Source of the DNA: Hermetia illucens
Lineage: Eukaryota > Arthropoda > Insecta > Diptera > Stratiomyidae
Assembly (NCBI RefSeq): GCF_905115235.1
Contig: NC_051849.1
Location: 165,778,091-165,842,090, forward strand
Reading direction: 5' to 3'
DNA length: 64,000 nucleotides
Shown piece after piece: positions 30,735 to 40,694 of this stretch. Numbering within the stretch: the stretch's first letter is position 1; the number at the start of each line of letters is the position of its first letter. A program made the position numbers and the translations under genes. The notes under the pieces were generated by a model that saw only the letters and a list, made by a program, of their open reading frames with translations, was not told the DNA's origin and ran no database searches.

Positions 30735-31280
30735 GGGGACAAAAGTGAAACAGGTGATAGATGGGCGTCTTATTTCAAAAAACTTCTCCACTACTCACAT
30801 ATAACTTAATCAGCAGAGCATACAAGAACTATGGACGAGCATAATGGGAACATTTAACCGACAATATTGGAAGAAATAAAGTTAGTCATCAAATGGCAAA
30901 AAAATTAATTAATTAATTAAAATTAATAAGGAGCCAGGTATACATCACATCTTCACTGAAATCATAAAATCAGGCGGTCCACGGACCATGAAAAGTATCC
31001 ATAATTTGGTTCTCTCAGATTAGAACCACGAAAAGGGTTTCACAAGAATGGTCAGATAGTGTGATGTACTCTGGTGACAATTAGACATGTGAAAATTACA
31101 GAGGGGTCTCACTTTCTACGTCTTATAAAATCTTCACAAAACTACTAGAGAGAAAAATTAGAAGAAAGTGTGGACAACTTTATATACTTAGTATAATTGG
31201 CGAAAGACGGAAAAGAAGTTGGCCAAATAAATCATCGAATTCAGCTGGTGAAGAGCGCCTTCTATTCGATCCTATCGATT
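30735..31280 (+). mobile_element. LINE reverse transcriptase relic, RTE/Jockey-like
   Basis: Translation with frame changes gives GDRWASYFKKLL, ILEEIKLVIKWQKN, PGIHHIFTEIIKSGG and YRGVSL..SYKIFTKLLERKI, which follow the N-terminal RT blocks (RW..YF..LL; E...A.K..K; KAPG.D...E.IK.GG; YRGISLL...YKI). It differs from both RTE-1 and RTE-2 and is cut before motif A. Confidence 0.6.
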
Positions 31281-31294
31281 TTAAAAGCCCTTTA

Positions 31295-32505
31295 ACTTAC
31301 ACAAGCCAGGGAATTACATAAGCTCCAAAGGCTGGCTTGGGTGTGTATCAGTGGGGCAATGAGGACATGCCCAACGGCATCCCTAGAGGTCCTCCTGGGG
31401 TTAACCCCTCTCAATCTGCACACACAGATGCAGGCAAGGAGATCAATATTCAGGATGGCCGGTAGTATAAGTGAGGCGGGGAGCTGCCTAAATCGAAGGA
31501 AGATTGATATTTTTTCTAGGCGGTATCCCGAATTACTGATACCAAGGGATAGCATGACAACGAGGTTTCACTTCGATAAGAAGTTTGAAACACGTTGGAG
31601 TAACAAGGCAAACTGGGAGAACGTGGTTGCGACATACGGCTTAAACCAGCAACTGATTACTTGGTACACTGATGGATCCCTCACAGCAGAGGGAGCGGGT
31701 GCAGGTGCCATTGGTCCAAGGAAAATGTACTTTGAGCCAATGGGCAGGTACACCAGCATATTCCAGGAGGAAATATACGCCATAGACAAATGTGCCTCCT
31801 TTAATCTGCAAAGGAACTACAAGGGGCATAACATAGCTATTCTGACCGATAGCCAAGCAGTGAGCAAGGCACTTAGGTCCAACCAGGTGAACTCTAAACT
31901 GGTATGGGAAAGCCTTGAGAGACTGAATACACTCGGCTCGTCCAACAAGGTCTGGGTACTTTGGGTTCCAAGCCATGCTGGGTTGAAAGGCAACGAGGCA
32001 GCGGATGAACTAGCCAAGAAGGGAGCAGGGACGCCTTTACACGGGCCAGAACCCTTCTGTGGAATCGCAAACGGTTTCATGGCTACGAATCTAAGAAATG
32101 AAGAGAAATGGTTGAGGGAACTATACTGGGCGGGCCTACCAGGGATGGAGCAGTCCAGGCTGCTTATTGGGGAATACGAACCCACCAAAAAGAACCTCCG
32201 AATCATAGTGGGAATTCTCACTGGTCTCACACTACCTGCAGGTTTTGTGAGGAGGAGAACGAAACCTCTATACACGTCCTGGGACAGTGTCCGGCACTTG
32301 CGCAAAGTAGGTCGAGGCATCTGGGAGAACACTTAATACCAGATGCAAAAGCTGAAACATCTGGAAGTGGGGAACATACTAAAGTTCCTAACGATTACAG
32401 GCCTGCTTGAGATACTATGATCAATAGGTACACTATAACCAGTAAAAGGGGCACAATAGTTCTTCAAGGACGCGGTTCGACTTTCCCTTAACAGAATAAT
32501 AATAA
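31295..32505 (+). mobile_element. I/LOA-type LINE, 3' third with RNase H
   Basis: 5'-truncated insertion starting at the end of the RT (LHKLQRLAWVCISGAMRTCPT) and running through RNase H and the C-terminal knuckle to an AAT-rich 3' end (32492-32505). The coding part is the best preserved of its family here. A related but more decayed copy covers the upstream part (44415-45990), and the C-terminal end also persists in blocks A-C. Confidence 0.85.
31341..32336 (+). CDS. RNase H domain of I/LOA-type LINE
   Basis: 331 residues. RNase H type I catalytic residues are visible in order: Asp in WYTDGSLTAEGAG (about residue 110), Glu in FQEEIYAIDKC (145), Asp in AILTDSQAVSKAL (170) and Asp in GNEAADELAKKG (225), with VWVLWVPSHAGLKGNE before it. 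It would remove the RNA strand during element copying. Near 32235 the frame changes; the continuation in another frame reads TTCRFCEEENETSIHVLGQC, the C-terminal zinc knuckle. Transposon protein, probably inactive because the upstream RT is missing. Confidence 0.88.
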   Translation: MCISGAMRTCPTASLEVLLGLTPLNLHTQMQARRSIFRMAGSISEAGSCLNRRKIDIFSRRYPELLIPRDSMTTRFHFDKKFETRWSNKANWENVVATYGLNQQLITWYTDGSLTAEGAGAGAIGPRKMYFEPMGRYTSIFQEEIYAIDKCASFNLQRNYKGHNIAILTDSQAVSKALRSNQVNSKLVWESLERLNTLGSSNKVWVLWVPSHAGLKGNEAADELAKKGAGTPLHGPEPFCGIANGFMATNLRNEEKWLRELYWAGLPGMEQSRLLIGEYEPTKKNLRIIVGILTGLTLPAGFVRRRTKPLYTSWDSVRHLRKVGRGIWENT

Positions 32506-32509
32506 CTCA

Positions 32510-33497
32510 TTTTTTAGCTTTTTTATTTTAATATTTTCGAAGTGGGTTGGTATTTATTTCGGGATCTTTGAAATCCGGCATCTATAGATGATTTTTAATA
32601 TGTAGCATACGCTTTTAGCTCCTCTGATCTCACGTCGAAACGCTGGTGGTCCATCTGATTGAAGGTAATGCGTTTTATGAAGGCGTTTTTATGGGAAACA
32701 TGTCAACTGTATGATTAAGTTTCAAAAGTCAATGAAGGGTTGGTTGTTGCCATTCGGTATATTATGGAGACTGTTTCCCCCATTCATTCCTCAATGTGTC
32801 TCCCCATTTTCGATAGTGGTGCTAAAATTACCGAGCAATCGTCATTCGGAGGCAATCGTAAAATTTTTCTTTGACTTCGTTTACGTTTTGTAAGCCCACC
32901 GTTCTAAATCACCAGCTTAAAGGACTAAGTCAAATGCAATAACGAAGTTGTGAAGTTGTCTCGATTAAGTTCGCATCCACCGCTACTTTCTTCTCAGTTT
33001 TCCCGATCGCGAGTTTTTTTACTGAGAATAGTATTCTACTAACTAATTGCCTCAACTGGGCTGATCCAATGTGGATTGTTGCACCAAAAATATTATTGTT
33101 ATTATTATCTTCAGTTATCAGCAGAGATTTCCCTTATATCCTTTTCGACGGTCAAGTTGAATAGCATTGGATCAAGCCCATCCCTACCTTCCTATTTGCA
33201 ATTCGTGCCAGCAAGTGAGGATTAACCGTGATGTTTTTTTAAGAGGAAGTATTTGCAATGAAATATTAGAGCATGATAGCCGTGCGTTTGGTTGAAGCCG
33301 GTGAATATTTGATAGAAGGCATTGTTCAGAACAATCACTTTCTGAGCATCTGCTTTACGGTGAAAAGCCATGTATTATTCATTGTGTAGCTTCAAAACCA
33401 CTCGGGTACCCTAAAAAGACGCTTTCGCGTAAGACTTGAAGCATTGTTTGAGGAAATTTATCTGCAATTGTCCCAGGTTTGCTTACTGTTTTTTCAT
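32510..33497. other. Spacer with a SINE tail
   Basis: No gene recognised. 33059-33109 matches the 3' end of the SINE ('ctgatccaatgtggattgttgca' and an ATT tail). A + frame at 32711-32893 has no motif. Confidence 0.45.
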
Positions 33498-33532
33498 CAC
33501 CATCATCAACGGCGCAACAACCGGTATCCGGT

Positions 33533-34360
33533 CTAGGCCTGCCTTAATAAGGAACTCCAGACATCCCGGTTTTGCGACGAGGTCCACCAATTCGATATCC
33601 CTAAAAGCTGTCTGGCGTCCTGGCCCACGCCATCGCTCCATCTTAGGCAGGGTCTGCTTCGTCTTCTTTTCCTACCATAGATATTGCCCTTATAGACTTT
33701 CCGGGTGGGATCATCTTCATCCATACGGATTAAGTGACCCGCCCACCGTAACCTATTGAGCCGGATTTTATCCACAACCGGACGGTCATGGTATCGCTCA
33801 TAGATTTCGTCATTATGTAGGCTACGGAATCGTCCATCGTCATGTAGGGGGCCAAAAATTCTTCTGAGGATTTTTCTCTCGAACGCGGCCAAGAGTTCGC
33901 AATTTTTCTTGCTAAGAACCCAAGTTTCCGAGGAATACATGAGGACTGGCAAGATCATAGTCTTGTACAGTAAGAGCTTTGACCCTAAGGTGAGACGCTT
34001 CGAGCGGAACAGTCTTTGTAAGCTGAAGTAGGCTCTGTTGGCTGACAACAACCGTGCGCGGATTTCATCATCGTAGTTGTTATCGGTTGTGATTTTCGAC
34101 CCTAGATAGGAGAAATTTTTAACGGTCTCAAAGTTGTATTCTCCTATCCTTATTCTTCTTCGTGTTTGTGTTTGACCAGTGCGGTTTGATGTTGTTGGTT
34201 GATTCGTCTTCGGTGCTGACGTTGCCACCATATATTTTGTCTTGCCTTCATTGTGTGTCATTGATGTGCAGCCCAAGATCTCGCGCCGCCTGCTCGATCT
34301 GGATGAAGGCAATTTGTACGTCTCGGGTGGTTCTTCCCATGATGTCGATATCGTCAGCAT
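33533..34360 (-). CDS. RTE-2 reverse transcriptase thumb and C-terminus
   Basis: 275 residues. The first about 35 are an out-of-frame overlap; the LINE text starts at NEGKTKYMVATSAP and continues with NFSYLGSKITTDNN, ARLLSANRAYFSLQRLF, LLYKTMILPVLMYSSETWVLS and LNRLRWAGHLIRMDEDDP, the standard RTE C-terminal region. Not an independent gene. Confidence 0.8.
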   Translation of the reverse strand: MLTISTSWEEPPETYKLPSSRSSRRREILGCTSMTHNEGKTKYMVATSAPKTNQPTTSNRTGQTQTRRRIRIGEYNFETVKNFSYLGSKITTDNNYDDEIRARLLSANRAYFSLQRLFRSKRLTLGSKLLLYKTMILPVLMYSSETWVLSKKNCELLAAFERKILRRIFGPLHDDGRFRSLHNDEIYERYHDRPVVDKIRLNRLRWAGHLIRMDEDDPTRKVYKGNIYGRKRRRSRPCLRWSDGVGQDARQLLGISNWWTSSQNRDVWSSLLRQA

Positions 34361-35936
34361 AGACCACTAGTTGGGTGGACTTGAAGAGGATCGTACCTCT
34401 TGCATTCACCTCAGCATCACGGATCACTTTATCGAGGGCCAGGTTAAAGAGGACGCATGATAGCGCATCCCCTTGTCGTAGACCGCTGTTGATGTAGAAT
34501 GGTCTTGAGAGTGATCCTGCTGCTTTTATCTGGCCTCGCACATTGGTCAGGGTCAGCCTAGTCAGTCTTATTAATTTCGTCGGGATACCGAATTCTCTCA
34601 TGGCCGTGTACAGTTTTACCCTGGCTATGGTATCATAGGCGGCTTTAAAGCCGATGAACAGATGGTGCAACTGTTGTCCATATTCCAACAGTTTTTCCAT
34701 CGCCTGCTGCAGAGAGAAAATCTGATCTGTTGCTGATTTGCCTGGAGTGAAGCTTCTTTGGTATGGGCCAATGATGTTCTGGGCGTATGGGGCTATCCGG
34801 CCTAGCAAGATAGTGGAGAATATCTTATAGATGGTACTCAGCAACGTGATACCTCTATAATTGCTGCACTGTGTGATATCTCCCTTTTTATGTGTGAGAC
34901 AGATTATGCCTCGTTGCCAATCGTCAGGCGTTGATTCGCTGTCCCATACCTTGAGCACAAGTTGATGAACCACTTGGTGTAACTGGTCGCCTCCATATTT
35001 AACTAATTCGGCTGTAATTCCATCGGCTCCTGGCGACTTATGATTTTTTAGCCGGTGAATTGCACGGACTGTTTCTCCTAAACTTGGTGGTGGCAGTATT
35101 TGTCCGTCGTCTTCAGTTGGCGGGACCTCCAACTCGCCGATGTTCTGGTTATTCAGTAGCTCATCAAAGTACTCAACCCATCGCTCTAATATTCCCATTC
35201 TGTCGGAAATCAGATTTCCCTCTTTGTCTCGGCAGGATGAGCATCGAAGTGTATAAGGCTTCATCCTGCTGACTTGTTGGTAAAACTTCCGCGCCTGGTG
35301 CGGTTGCTCCCTGTACTTTTCTAGTTCACAGACTTGTTGGTTCTCCCAGGCTTCCTTTTTCCGTCTGTGAAGTCGCTTCTCCGCTCGACGGAGTTCGTGA
35401 TAAGTCTCTGCGCGTGCCCGCGTTCTTTGAGAATGCAACATTACTCGGTATGCGGCATTCTTCCGTTCCGTTGCTAGCTTACATTCATCGTCAAACCTGC
35501 CGTTCCGACTCCTTTTGCGGCTGGGGCCAAGTATATTTGTGGCCGTATCCATGATAACGTTCTTCAGGTGGTTGTGAAGATCATTAGTTGATGCTTCATC
35601 TCCAGGTCCTCTGTTGACTGCGGTTATTGCGGCATCCATTTCCCTCTTATAGGTGTCGCGGAGGGTTGTGTTGTGGATGGCTTCAGTGTTCACTCTCACC
35701 TGATTGTCAGAGGGGATTCTAGGTGGTATTGTTATTCGAGCTCGGAGCACCATGCCAACGAGATAGTGATCCGAGTCTATATTGGCCCCCCTATATGTTC
35801 TGACATTCTTCAAGGCTGAGAGGTGGCGGCGTTCGATCAACACGTGGTCAATTTGGTTGAAAGTGGTCCCGTCTGGAGAGGCCCACGTATGTTTGTGGAC
35901 CGCTTTCCGCGCAAACCAGGTACTTCCAACAACCAT
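34248..35936 (-). CDS. RTE-2 endonuclease end plus reverse transcriptase
   Basis: 562 residues. It begins in the endonuclease C-terminus (TFNQIDHVLIERRHLSAL, IDSDHYLVGMVL with the terminal Asp-His). The RT blocks follow: KSPGADGITAELVKYGG, WQRGIICLTHKKGD, YRGITLLSTIYKI, the altered motif A LFIGFKAAYD, GLRQGDALSCVLFNLAL and the intact catalytic LVVYADDIDIMGRT. It ends early at HINDTQ through an inserted segment, after which the thumb continues in another frame (33533-34360). Confidence 0.85.
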   Translation of the reverse strand: MVVGSTWFARKAVHKHTWASPDGTTFNQIDHVLIERRHLSALKNVRTYRGANIDSDHYLVGMVLRARITIPPRIPSDNQVRVNTEAIHNTTLRDTYKREMDAAITAVNRGPGDEASTNDLHNHLKNVIMDTATNILGPSRKRSRNGRFDDECKLATERKNAAYRVMLHSQRTRARAETYHELRRAEKRLHRRKKEAWENQQVCELEKYREQPHQARKFYQQVSRMKPYTLRCSSCRDKEGNLISDRMGILERWVEYFDELLNNQNIGELEVPPTEDDGQILPPPSLGETVRAIHRLKNHKSPGADGITAELVKYGGDQLHQVVHQLVLKVWDSESTPDDWQRGIICLTHKKGDITQCSNYRGITLLSTIYKIFSTILLGRIAPYAQNIIGPYQRSFTPGKSATDQIFSLQQAMEKLLEYGQQLHHLFIGFKAAYDTIARVKLYTAMREFGIPTKLIRLTRLTLTNVRGQIKAAGSLSRPFYINSGLRQGDALSCVLFNLALDKVIRDAEVNARGTILFKSTQLVVYADDIDIMGRTTRDVQIAFIQIEQAARDLGLHINDTQ

Positions 35937-36037
35937 TTCGTGTGACCCTGCTAATTGAATAGTCCGCAGTCCGTTATCATTTGTTTTTTCGTGTAAGCTA
36001 TAGGAGCCAACGTATCGCCTGAATACGGGCTCCTTCC

Positions 36038-36619
36038 CTACTTGGCTGTTAAAATCCCCAAGTATGATTTTGATATCATATCTGGGACAGGCTTCGAGGG
36101 TTCTTTCAACTGCCTCGTAGAAGGTATCCTTCTCCGACTCTGCAGTCTCTCTGTAGGGGCGTGAACGTTTATGAGGCTTATATTTCTAAACTTGCCTCGC
36201 AAGCGCGGAGTGCATAGCCGTTCGCTTATGCTTTCAAAGCCGATAACAGCAGGTTTCATTTTTTGGCTGACTAAGAAACCTACTCCGAGCACATGGTTTA
36301 CTGGATGACCGCTATAATATATGGTGTAGTGGCTCTTCTCCAGGAAACCGGTCCCTGTCCATCGCATCTCTTGCAACGCTGTTACATCAGCCCTATATTG
36401 GGACAGGGTATCGGCTAGCTGCTTATCAGCTTCATCTCTGTACAGGGAGCGCACGTTCCATGAGAAAATGCGCAAATCGTTGTTCCTTTGTCGTTGCCGG
36501 GTCCGTCGTTTTAAAATCCGTCCTATCCGAGGCTCCTGTTGTGGCTTCGTAACAAGTTGTTTTCCGTGTAGGGTTGTCAGCCCTACCCAACCCCCAATCT
36601 GGAGGACCAGTTGGTACAA
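36038..36619 (-). CDS. RTE-2 endonuclease, N-terminal part
   Basis: 193 residues. After a basic leader the endonuclease reads FSWNVRSLYRDEADKQL, VTALQEMRWTGTGF (catalytic Glu), YYSGHPVNHVLGVGFLVS and LINVHAPTE. The last about 40 residues are out of frame owing to a one-base loss near 36150. This type of protein is often annotated as 'craniofacial development protein 2-like', but it is a LINE endonuclease. Confidence 0.8.
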   Translation of the reverse strand: MYQLVLQIGGWVGLTTLHGKQLVTKPQQEPRIGRILKRRTRQRQRNNDLRIFSWNVRSLYRDEADKQLADTLSQYRADVTALQEMRWTGTGFLEKSHYTIYYSGHPVNHVLGVGFLVSQKMKPAVIGFESISERLCTPRLRGKFRNISLINVHAPTERLQSRRRIPSTRQLKEPSKPVPDMISKSYLGILTAK

Positions 36620-37090
36620 TTTGTCCCGTTTTTAGGCGCGGGAGACTCGCCTTCATCCTTCTCCGTCTGCAGCTTTTCGTCAAGAAAGAGCTCCCAGCGG
36701 TCACCACGTGGAGTTGGAGATAGGGTTTGGTAGTAGAGCTGTTGGTGTTGGTTCAGCAGGCATTTCCCAGGTTTTATGCTCCATCGTGGGTACCAATCCA
36801 CGTTTCGCCCCGGGACCTATACTACCCTTTGACCACCACTGTTTTTTGGTCGCGTTGAATGTGAAATTACGCCATCCTGCTCCCTTCTCTGTTGCTGCCT
36901 TTTAATGACTCTTTCGTTACGTGATATCATCGAGGCCGACTGTTTCTAATTTTATCAACCTCCTATAGGGGTAGTGAGCTGCCTCCGGTAGGCCTACCCT
37001 TCGTTTGTACAATTGTAAACCCACGCGTTGATATAGTATTGGAGGGACTTTCGTTAACCTTTTCTTTTCGACTGATAAGGCCCCCATTTT

Positions 37091-37429
37091 TATGTGTACA
37101 CATACTTACCTTTCGTTGCAACCAATCTCCAATTTTTCCTTGAAATATGAGCTAATAAAAGTTTAATGCTTCCGGCGGTTATTTTTTATCTGCTGTTTGT
37201 ATATATCAACATTGAGAAAGTATATTGAAGCTGTTCGAACTTATTTTAATTTTATGACAAGATAGTTCCATTTCGGCATTTCAGAGAAAACAGTGAATGC
37301 GGATAAGATGTATGGGGATCTGGCCATTAATGCTAATACGAACAGTCCAAAGATCTTTCGGAATGAATACTATAGTTTTATTTGTGTATGTCGTCAGTCT
37401 GACAATATTTGTCTCCTTTGCCAAAGGTC
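37091..37429. other. Spacer, nothing recognised
   Basis: No motif or repeat partner was seen. The upper part may still include RTE-2 5' UTR, since the element's 5' end is not sharply defined. Confidence 0.4.
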
Positions 37430-37690
37430 TTTGTTCAGTTTTGCACGCCACATTCTGTGCTATATGTTGAGTAGAACAGTTCGCATAAACTCCCTGTTGA
37501 TGCTCTTTAAAGCTTTCTCGAAATTAATGAAGAGCAGGTGAAATCAGCACCTAAACTAAATAAAAAGAACACTTTTGCAGAAACTGCAAGCGCAGTGCGG
37601 AGTAGTTCCCTCAGGCAGGCCGTTAAGAATGCAGGGTTTGTTCGGCCTAAGCGCGTTAATAGCAAAGATCATTTCGTTTCTGTCTGGAGG
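37430..37690 (-). mobile_element. LINE reverse transcriptase motif A relic
   Basis: - strand translation gives FHLLFINFEKALKSINREF, close to the LLFIDFEKAFDSI.R motif A of Jockey/RTE-type LINEs, preceded by a degraded LQF...  'TLR.I.EQ'-like segment. Only about 260 bp can be assigned. Confidence 0.45.
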
Positions 37691-38660
37691 AGCAGTCCAT
37701 ATCTACAATTCACAGAGCTTGTCGTATCAACAACACGAAATGGAACATCACCATATGTTATAGGATTTAGAATCGTGGTAAGGTGCTCCTTCCATCATTT
37801 TAACTGGTCGTTATTGGTTATGCCTACTGTTCATGATGTGGTATACCGTCATCATCAGCAACTTATATTGCCATTTGTTCTGCAAGAAAGATTCTACTTT
37901 GCTGGATGACTGTCGGATAATTAATATGCTCTTGAATGGGGCCGGCCTTCTACTGACTTTAGAGTACCAATAACTTCAACGTGAAAGATAGTCACATATT
38001 GACCAGAATATAAGCAGATTACTATTCCCTCAATGGGGGCGAGACTCTCGCTTTATACGGCTTTAGGGCAAAAGTACACACAATCTATTGTTTTAGCATT
38101 AAATGACCTTTGTCTAAACTATGCATGCCCTTTCTTGTACCATAGAAACACTAGATCTAATTCAAACTTACAGTCGCATCGCAAACTGGACAAGATAATA
38201 AACTTGTATATTTTAAGTAAAGCTCAAGGAAATCAAACTCAGCAGTGATACTTTCCTTCACCTAAGGTTTATAAAGAGTGGAAGATATTTTCAAAATCAA
38301 AAGCAAGGCAAAATTTACGTTATGTAACTGCGGACTTTACTTTACCTACTTACTTACTTTCTAACTTTTCCCTTTATGAGATAAGAAACCAAGGTATACC
38401 CCAGTTATACAGAATATGGAAAAAAGCCAAAGGTCATATTTTGTGTTTCTGAGGTGCTTTTCGATAAAACGTTACTTAACCTGCCTTTTAAAATTTATTT
38501 TGGGTTTATTGACATCAAAGGGCAAAAGTTAGATAAATTTGATCAGTATTGGCAGGACAGTTGATGAAATAAGTGAATTTATAATGAAAACGATGATTTT
38601 GACAGAAATGCAGAAATTAGTATGGTTACTTTTAGTTGTCAAAGTATGCTTATAAAAATG
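37691..38660. other. Spacer, nothing recognised
   Basis: The frames at 37538-37909 and 38033-38248 (+) carry no known motif. A short TTAC repeat lies near 38345-38370. Confidence 0.4.
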
Positions 38661-38669
38661 AAACGTTCA

Positions 38670-40508
38670 CGCCTTTACAGAGGAGACTGCAGAGTCGGAG
38701 AAGGATACCTTCTACGAAGTAGTTGAGCGGACCCTCGAAGCCTGTCTCAAGTATGATATCAAAATCGTACTTGGAGATCTCACCAGTCAAGTAGGATGGA
38801 GCCCGTATTCAGGCGATACGTCGGCTCCCTTAGCTTACATAGGGATACCAACGATAACGGACTGCGGATTATTGAGTTAGCAGTATCGCACCGAATGGTT
38901 GTTGGAAGTATCTGATTTGTGCCGAAGGCGGTCCACAAACATACGTGGACCTCTCCAGATGGGACCACTTTTAACCAAATTGACCACGTGCTGATTGAAC
39001 GTCGCAACCTCTCAGCCTTGATGAATGTCAGAACCTATAGGGGGGCGAATATAGACTCGGATCACTATCTCGTTGGCATAGTGCTCCAAGGTCGAATTAC
39101 GATACCACCTACAATCCCCTGACAATCAGGTGAAAGTGAATACCGAAACCATTCACAACACAGCCACACATTCACAATACCTATAAGGGCGAAATCGGTG
39201 CCGCATTAACCACAGTCGACAGAGATCCTGGAGATGAACCATCAACAAATGATCTTCACAACCACATGAAGAACGTTATCATTGATACGGCCATAAAGAT
39301 ATTTGGCTTTGGCCGTAAAAAAAGTCGGAACGGCAGGTTCGACGATGAATGCTAACTGCGGAACGGAAGAATGCCGCATATCGAGTAATGTTGCATCCTC
39401 AAAGAACGCGGGCACGCGCAGCGTCGCGCGGAGAAGCGACTTCACAGACAGAAAAGGAATCCTGGGAGAACCAACAAGTCTATGAACTAGAAAAGTACAG
39501 AGAGCAACCGCACCAGGCGTGGAAGTTTTACCAAAAACCAGCAGGACGAAACCTTATACATCTCGATACTCACCCTGCCGAGACAAAGAGGGAAATCTGA
39601 TTTCCGACTAAATGGGGTATTAGAGCGGTGGGTTGAGTATTTTGTTGGAGTTGGAGGTCCCGCCAACTGAAGACGACGGACAAATACTACCACCATCAAG
39701 TATAGAAGAATTACACCAAGTGATTCATCAACTTATGCTCAAGCAGCGAATCAATGCCTGGCGACTGGCAGCGAGGCATTATCTGTCTCATACATAAAAA
39801 GGGAGATATTACACAGTGCAGCAATTATAGAGGTGTCACGGCCATGAGAGAATTCGGTATCCCGACGAAATTAATAAGACTGACTAAGCTGATCCTGACC
39901 AATGTGCGAGGCCAGATAAAAGCAGCAGGATCACTCTCAAGACCATTCTACATCAACAACGGTCTACGACTAAGGGATGCTCTATCATGCGTCCTCTTTA
40001 ACTTGGCCCTCGAGAAAGTGATCCGTGATGCTGAGGTAGGTGCCAGAGGTACGATCCTCTTTAAGTCCACCCAACTACTGCCCTATGATGATGATATCGA
40101 CATCATGGCAAGAACGACCCGAGACGTACCAACTGCCTTCATCCAGATCTAACAGGCGGCGCGTGATCTTGGACTGCAGATCAATGAAGGGAAGACAAAG
40201 TATACGGTGGCAACGTCAGCACCAAAAACCAACCAGTCAGCAACAACAACCGCACTGGTCACTTAATCCGTATGGATGAGGATGATCCAGCCCGTAAAGT
40301 TTATAAGGACAATATCTGTGGTAGAAAAAGAAGACGAGAGGGAGACCCTGCCTGAGATGAAGCGGTGGTGTAGGTCAGGATGCCAGTCAGCTTTTAGGGA
40401 TATCGAATTGGTGGCCCTCGGCGCAAAACCGGGATGTCTGGAGCTCCTTATTAAGGCAGGGCTAGACCGGATACCGGTTGCTGCGCTGTTGATGATGGTG
40501 ATGTGTTA
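38670..40508 (+). mobile_element. RTE-2 LINE copy, 5'-truncated and internally deleted
   Basis: Same family as 33498-37090 on the opposite strand. It starts in the endonuclease (SEKDTFYE region), followed by TFNQIDHVLIERRNLSAL (38965), a shortened linker, WQRGIICLIHKKGDITQCSNYRGV (39770) and LFKSTQLLPYDDDIDIMART, where the YADD box is now YDDD. Motif A and about 0.5 kb of thumb are deleted. The 3' end GTTGATGATGGTGATG is present. Confidence 0.85.
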
Positions 40509-40539
40509 GAAGCTATTTGGGACTATACGCAACCGATTT

Positions 40540-40692
40540 ATGTAGCGGAACCAAAAAATAACAGTTAGTGGCAATTGTTCCTGGCTTTACGGAAAAGCAG
40601 CAGTTTGCCCATTGCATAAACGCAATTGATGAGAAACACATTATAATAAAAAGGCTAACAAATACTGGATTTTCATTTTTTCATTACAACAA
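40540..40692 (+). mobile_element. PIF/Harbinger transposase scrap
   Basis: The frame from 40568 reads FAHCINAIDEKHIIIKRLTN, then SFFHYN, matching the DDE motif block of Harbinger transposases (F..C.GAIDGKH..I..P.NSGS.F.NYK) with the first catalytic Asp present. Only about 50 codons survive, and the frame then runs into the FB element. A DNA transposon relic. Confidence 0.7.
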
Positions 40693-40694
40693 AT

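Larger units (their letters stand above)
33498..37090 (-). mobile_element. Long RTE-2 LINE copy
   Basis: The most complete member of the second RTE family: 3' UTR end with 'catcatcaacggcgcaac' (33505), RT and endonuclease on the - strand, and about 300 bp of possible 5' UTR above 36800. The right boundary is uncertain since no target duplication was found. The coding region is in three frames. A C present at 17330 in the sister copy is missing near 36150, and about 10 nt are added near 34260. Motif A reads LFIGFKAAYD, so the catalytic Asp is Gly. The copy cannot encode an active RT. Confidence 0.85.

Noticed and set aside
31817-32332. 171-codon frame antisense to the RNase H region
   Set aside because: Mirror of a well-supported transposon ORF; Ser/Pro-rich composition as expected from antisense.
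36038-36619. Host 'craniofacial development protein 2-like' gene
   Set aside because: This label is a known misannotation of RTE-type endonucleases; the frame continues into a reverse transcriptase.
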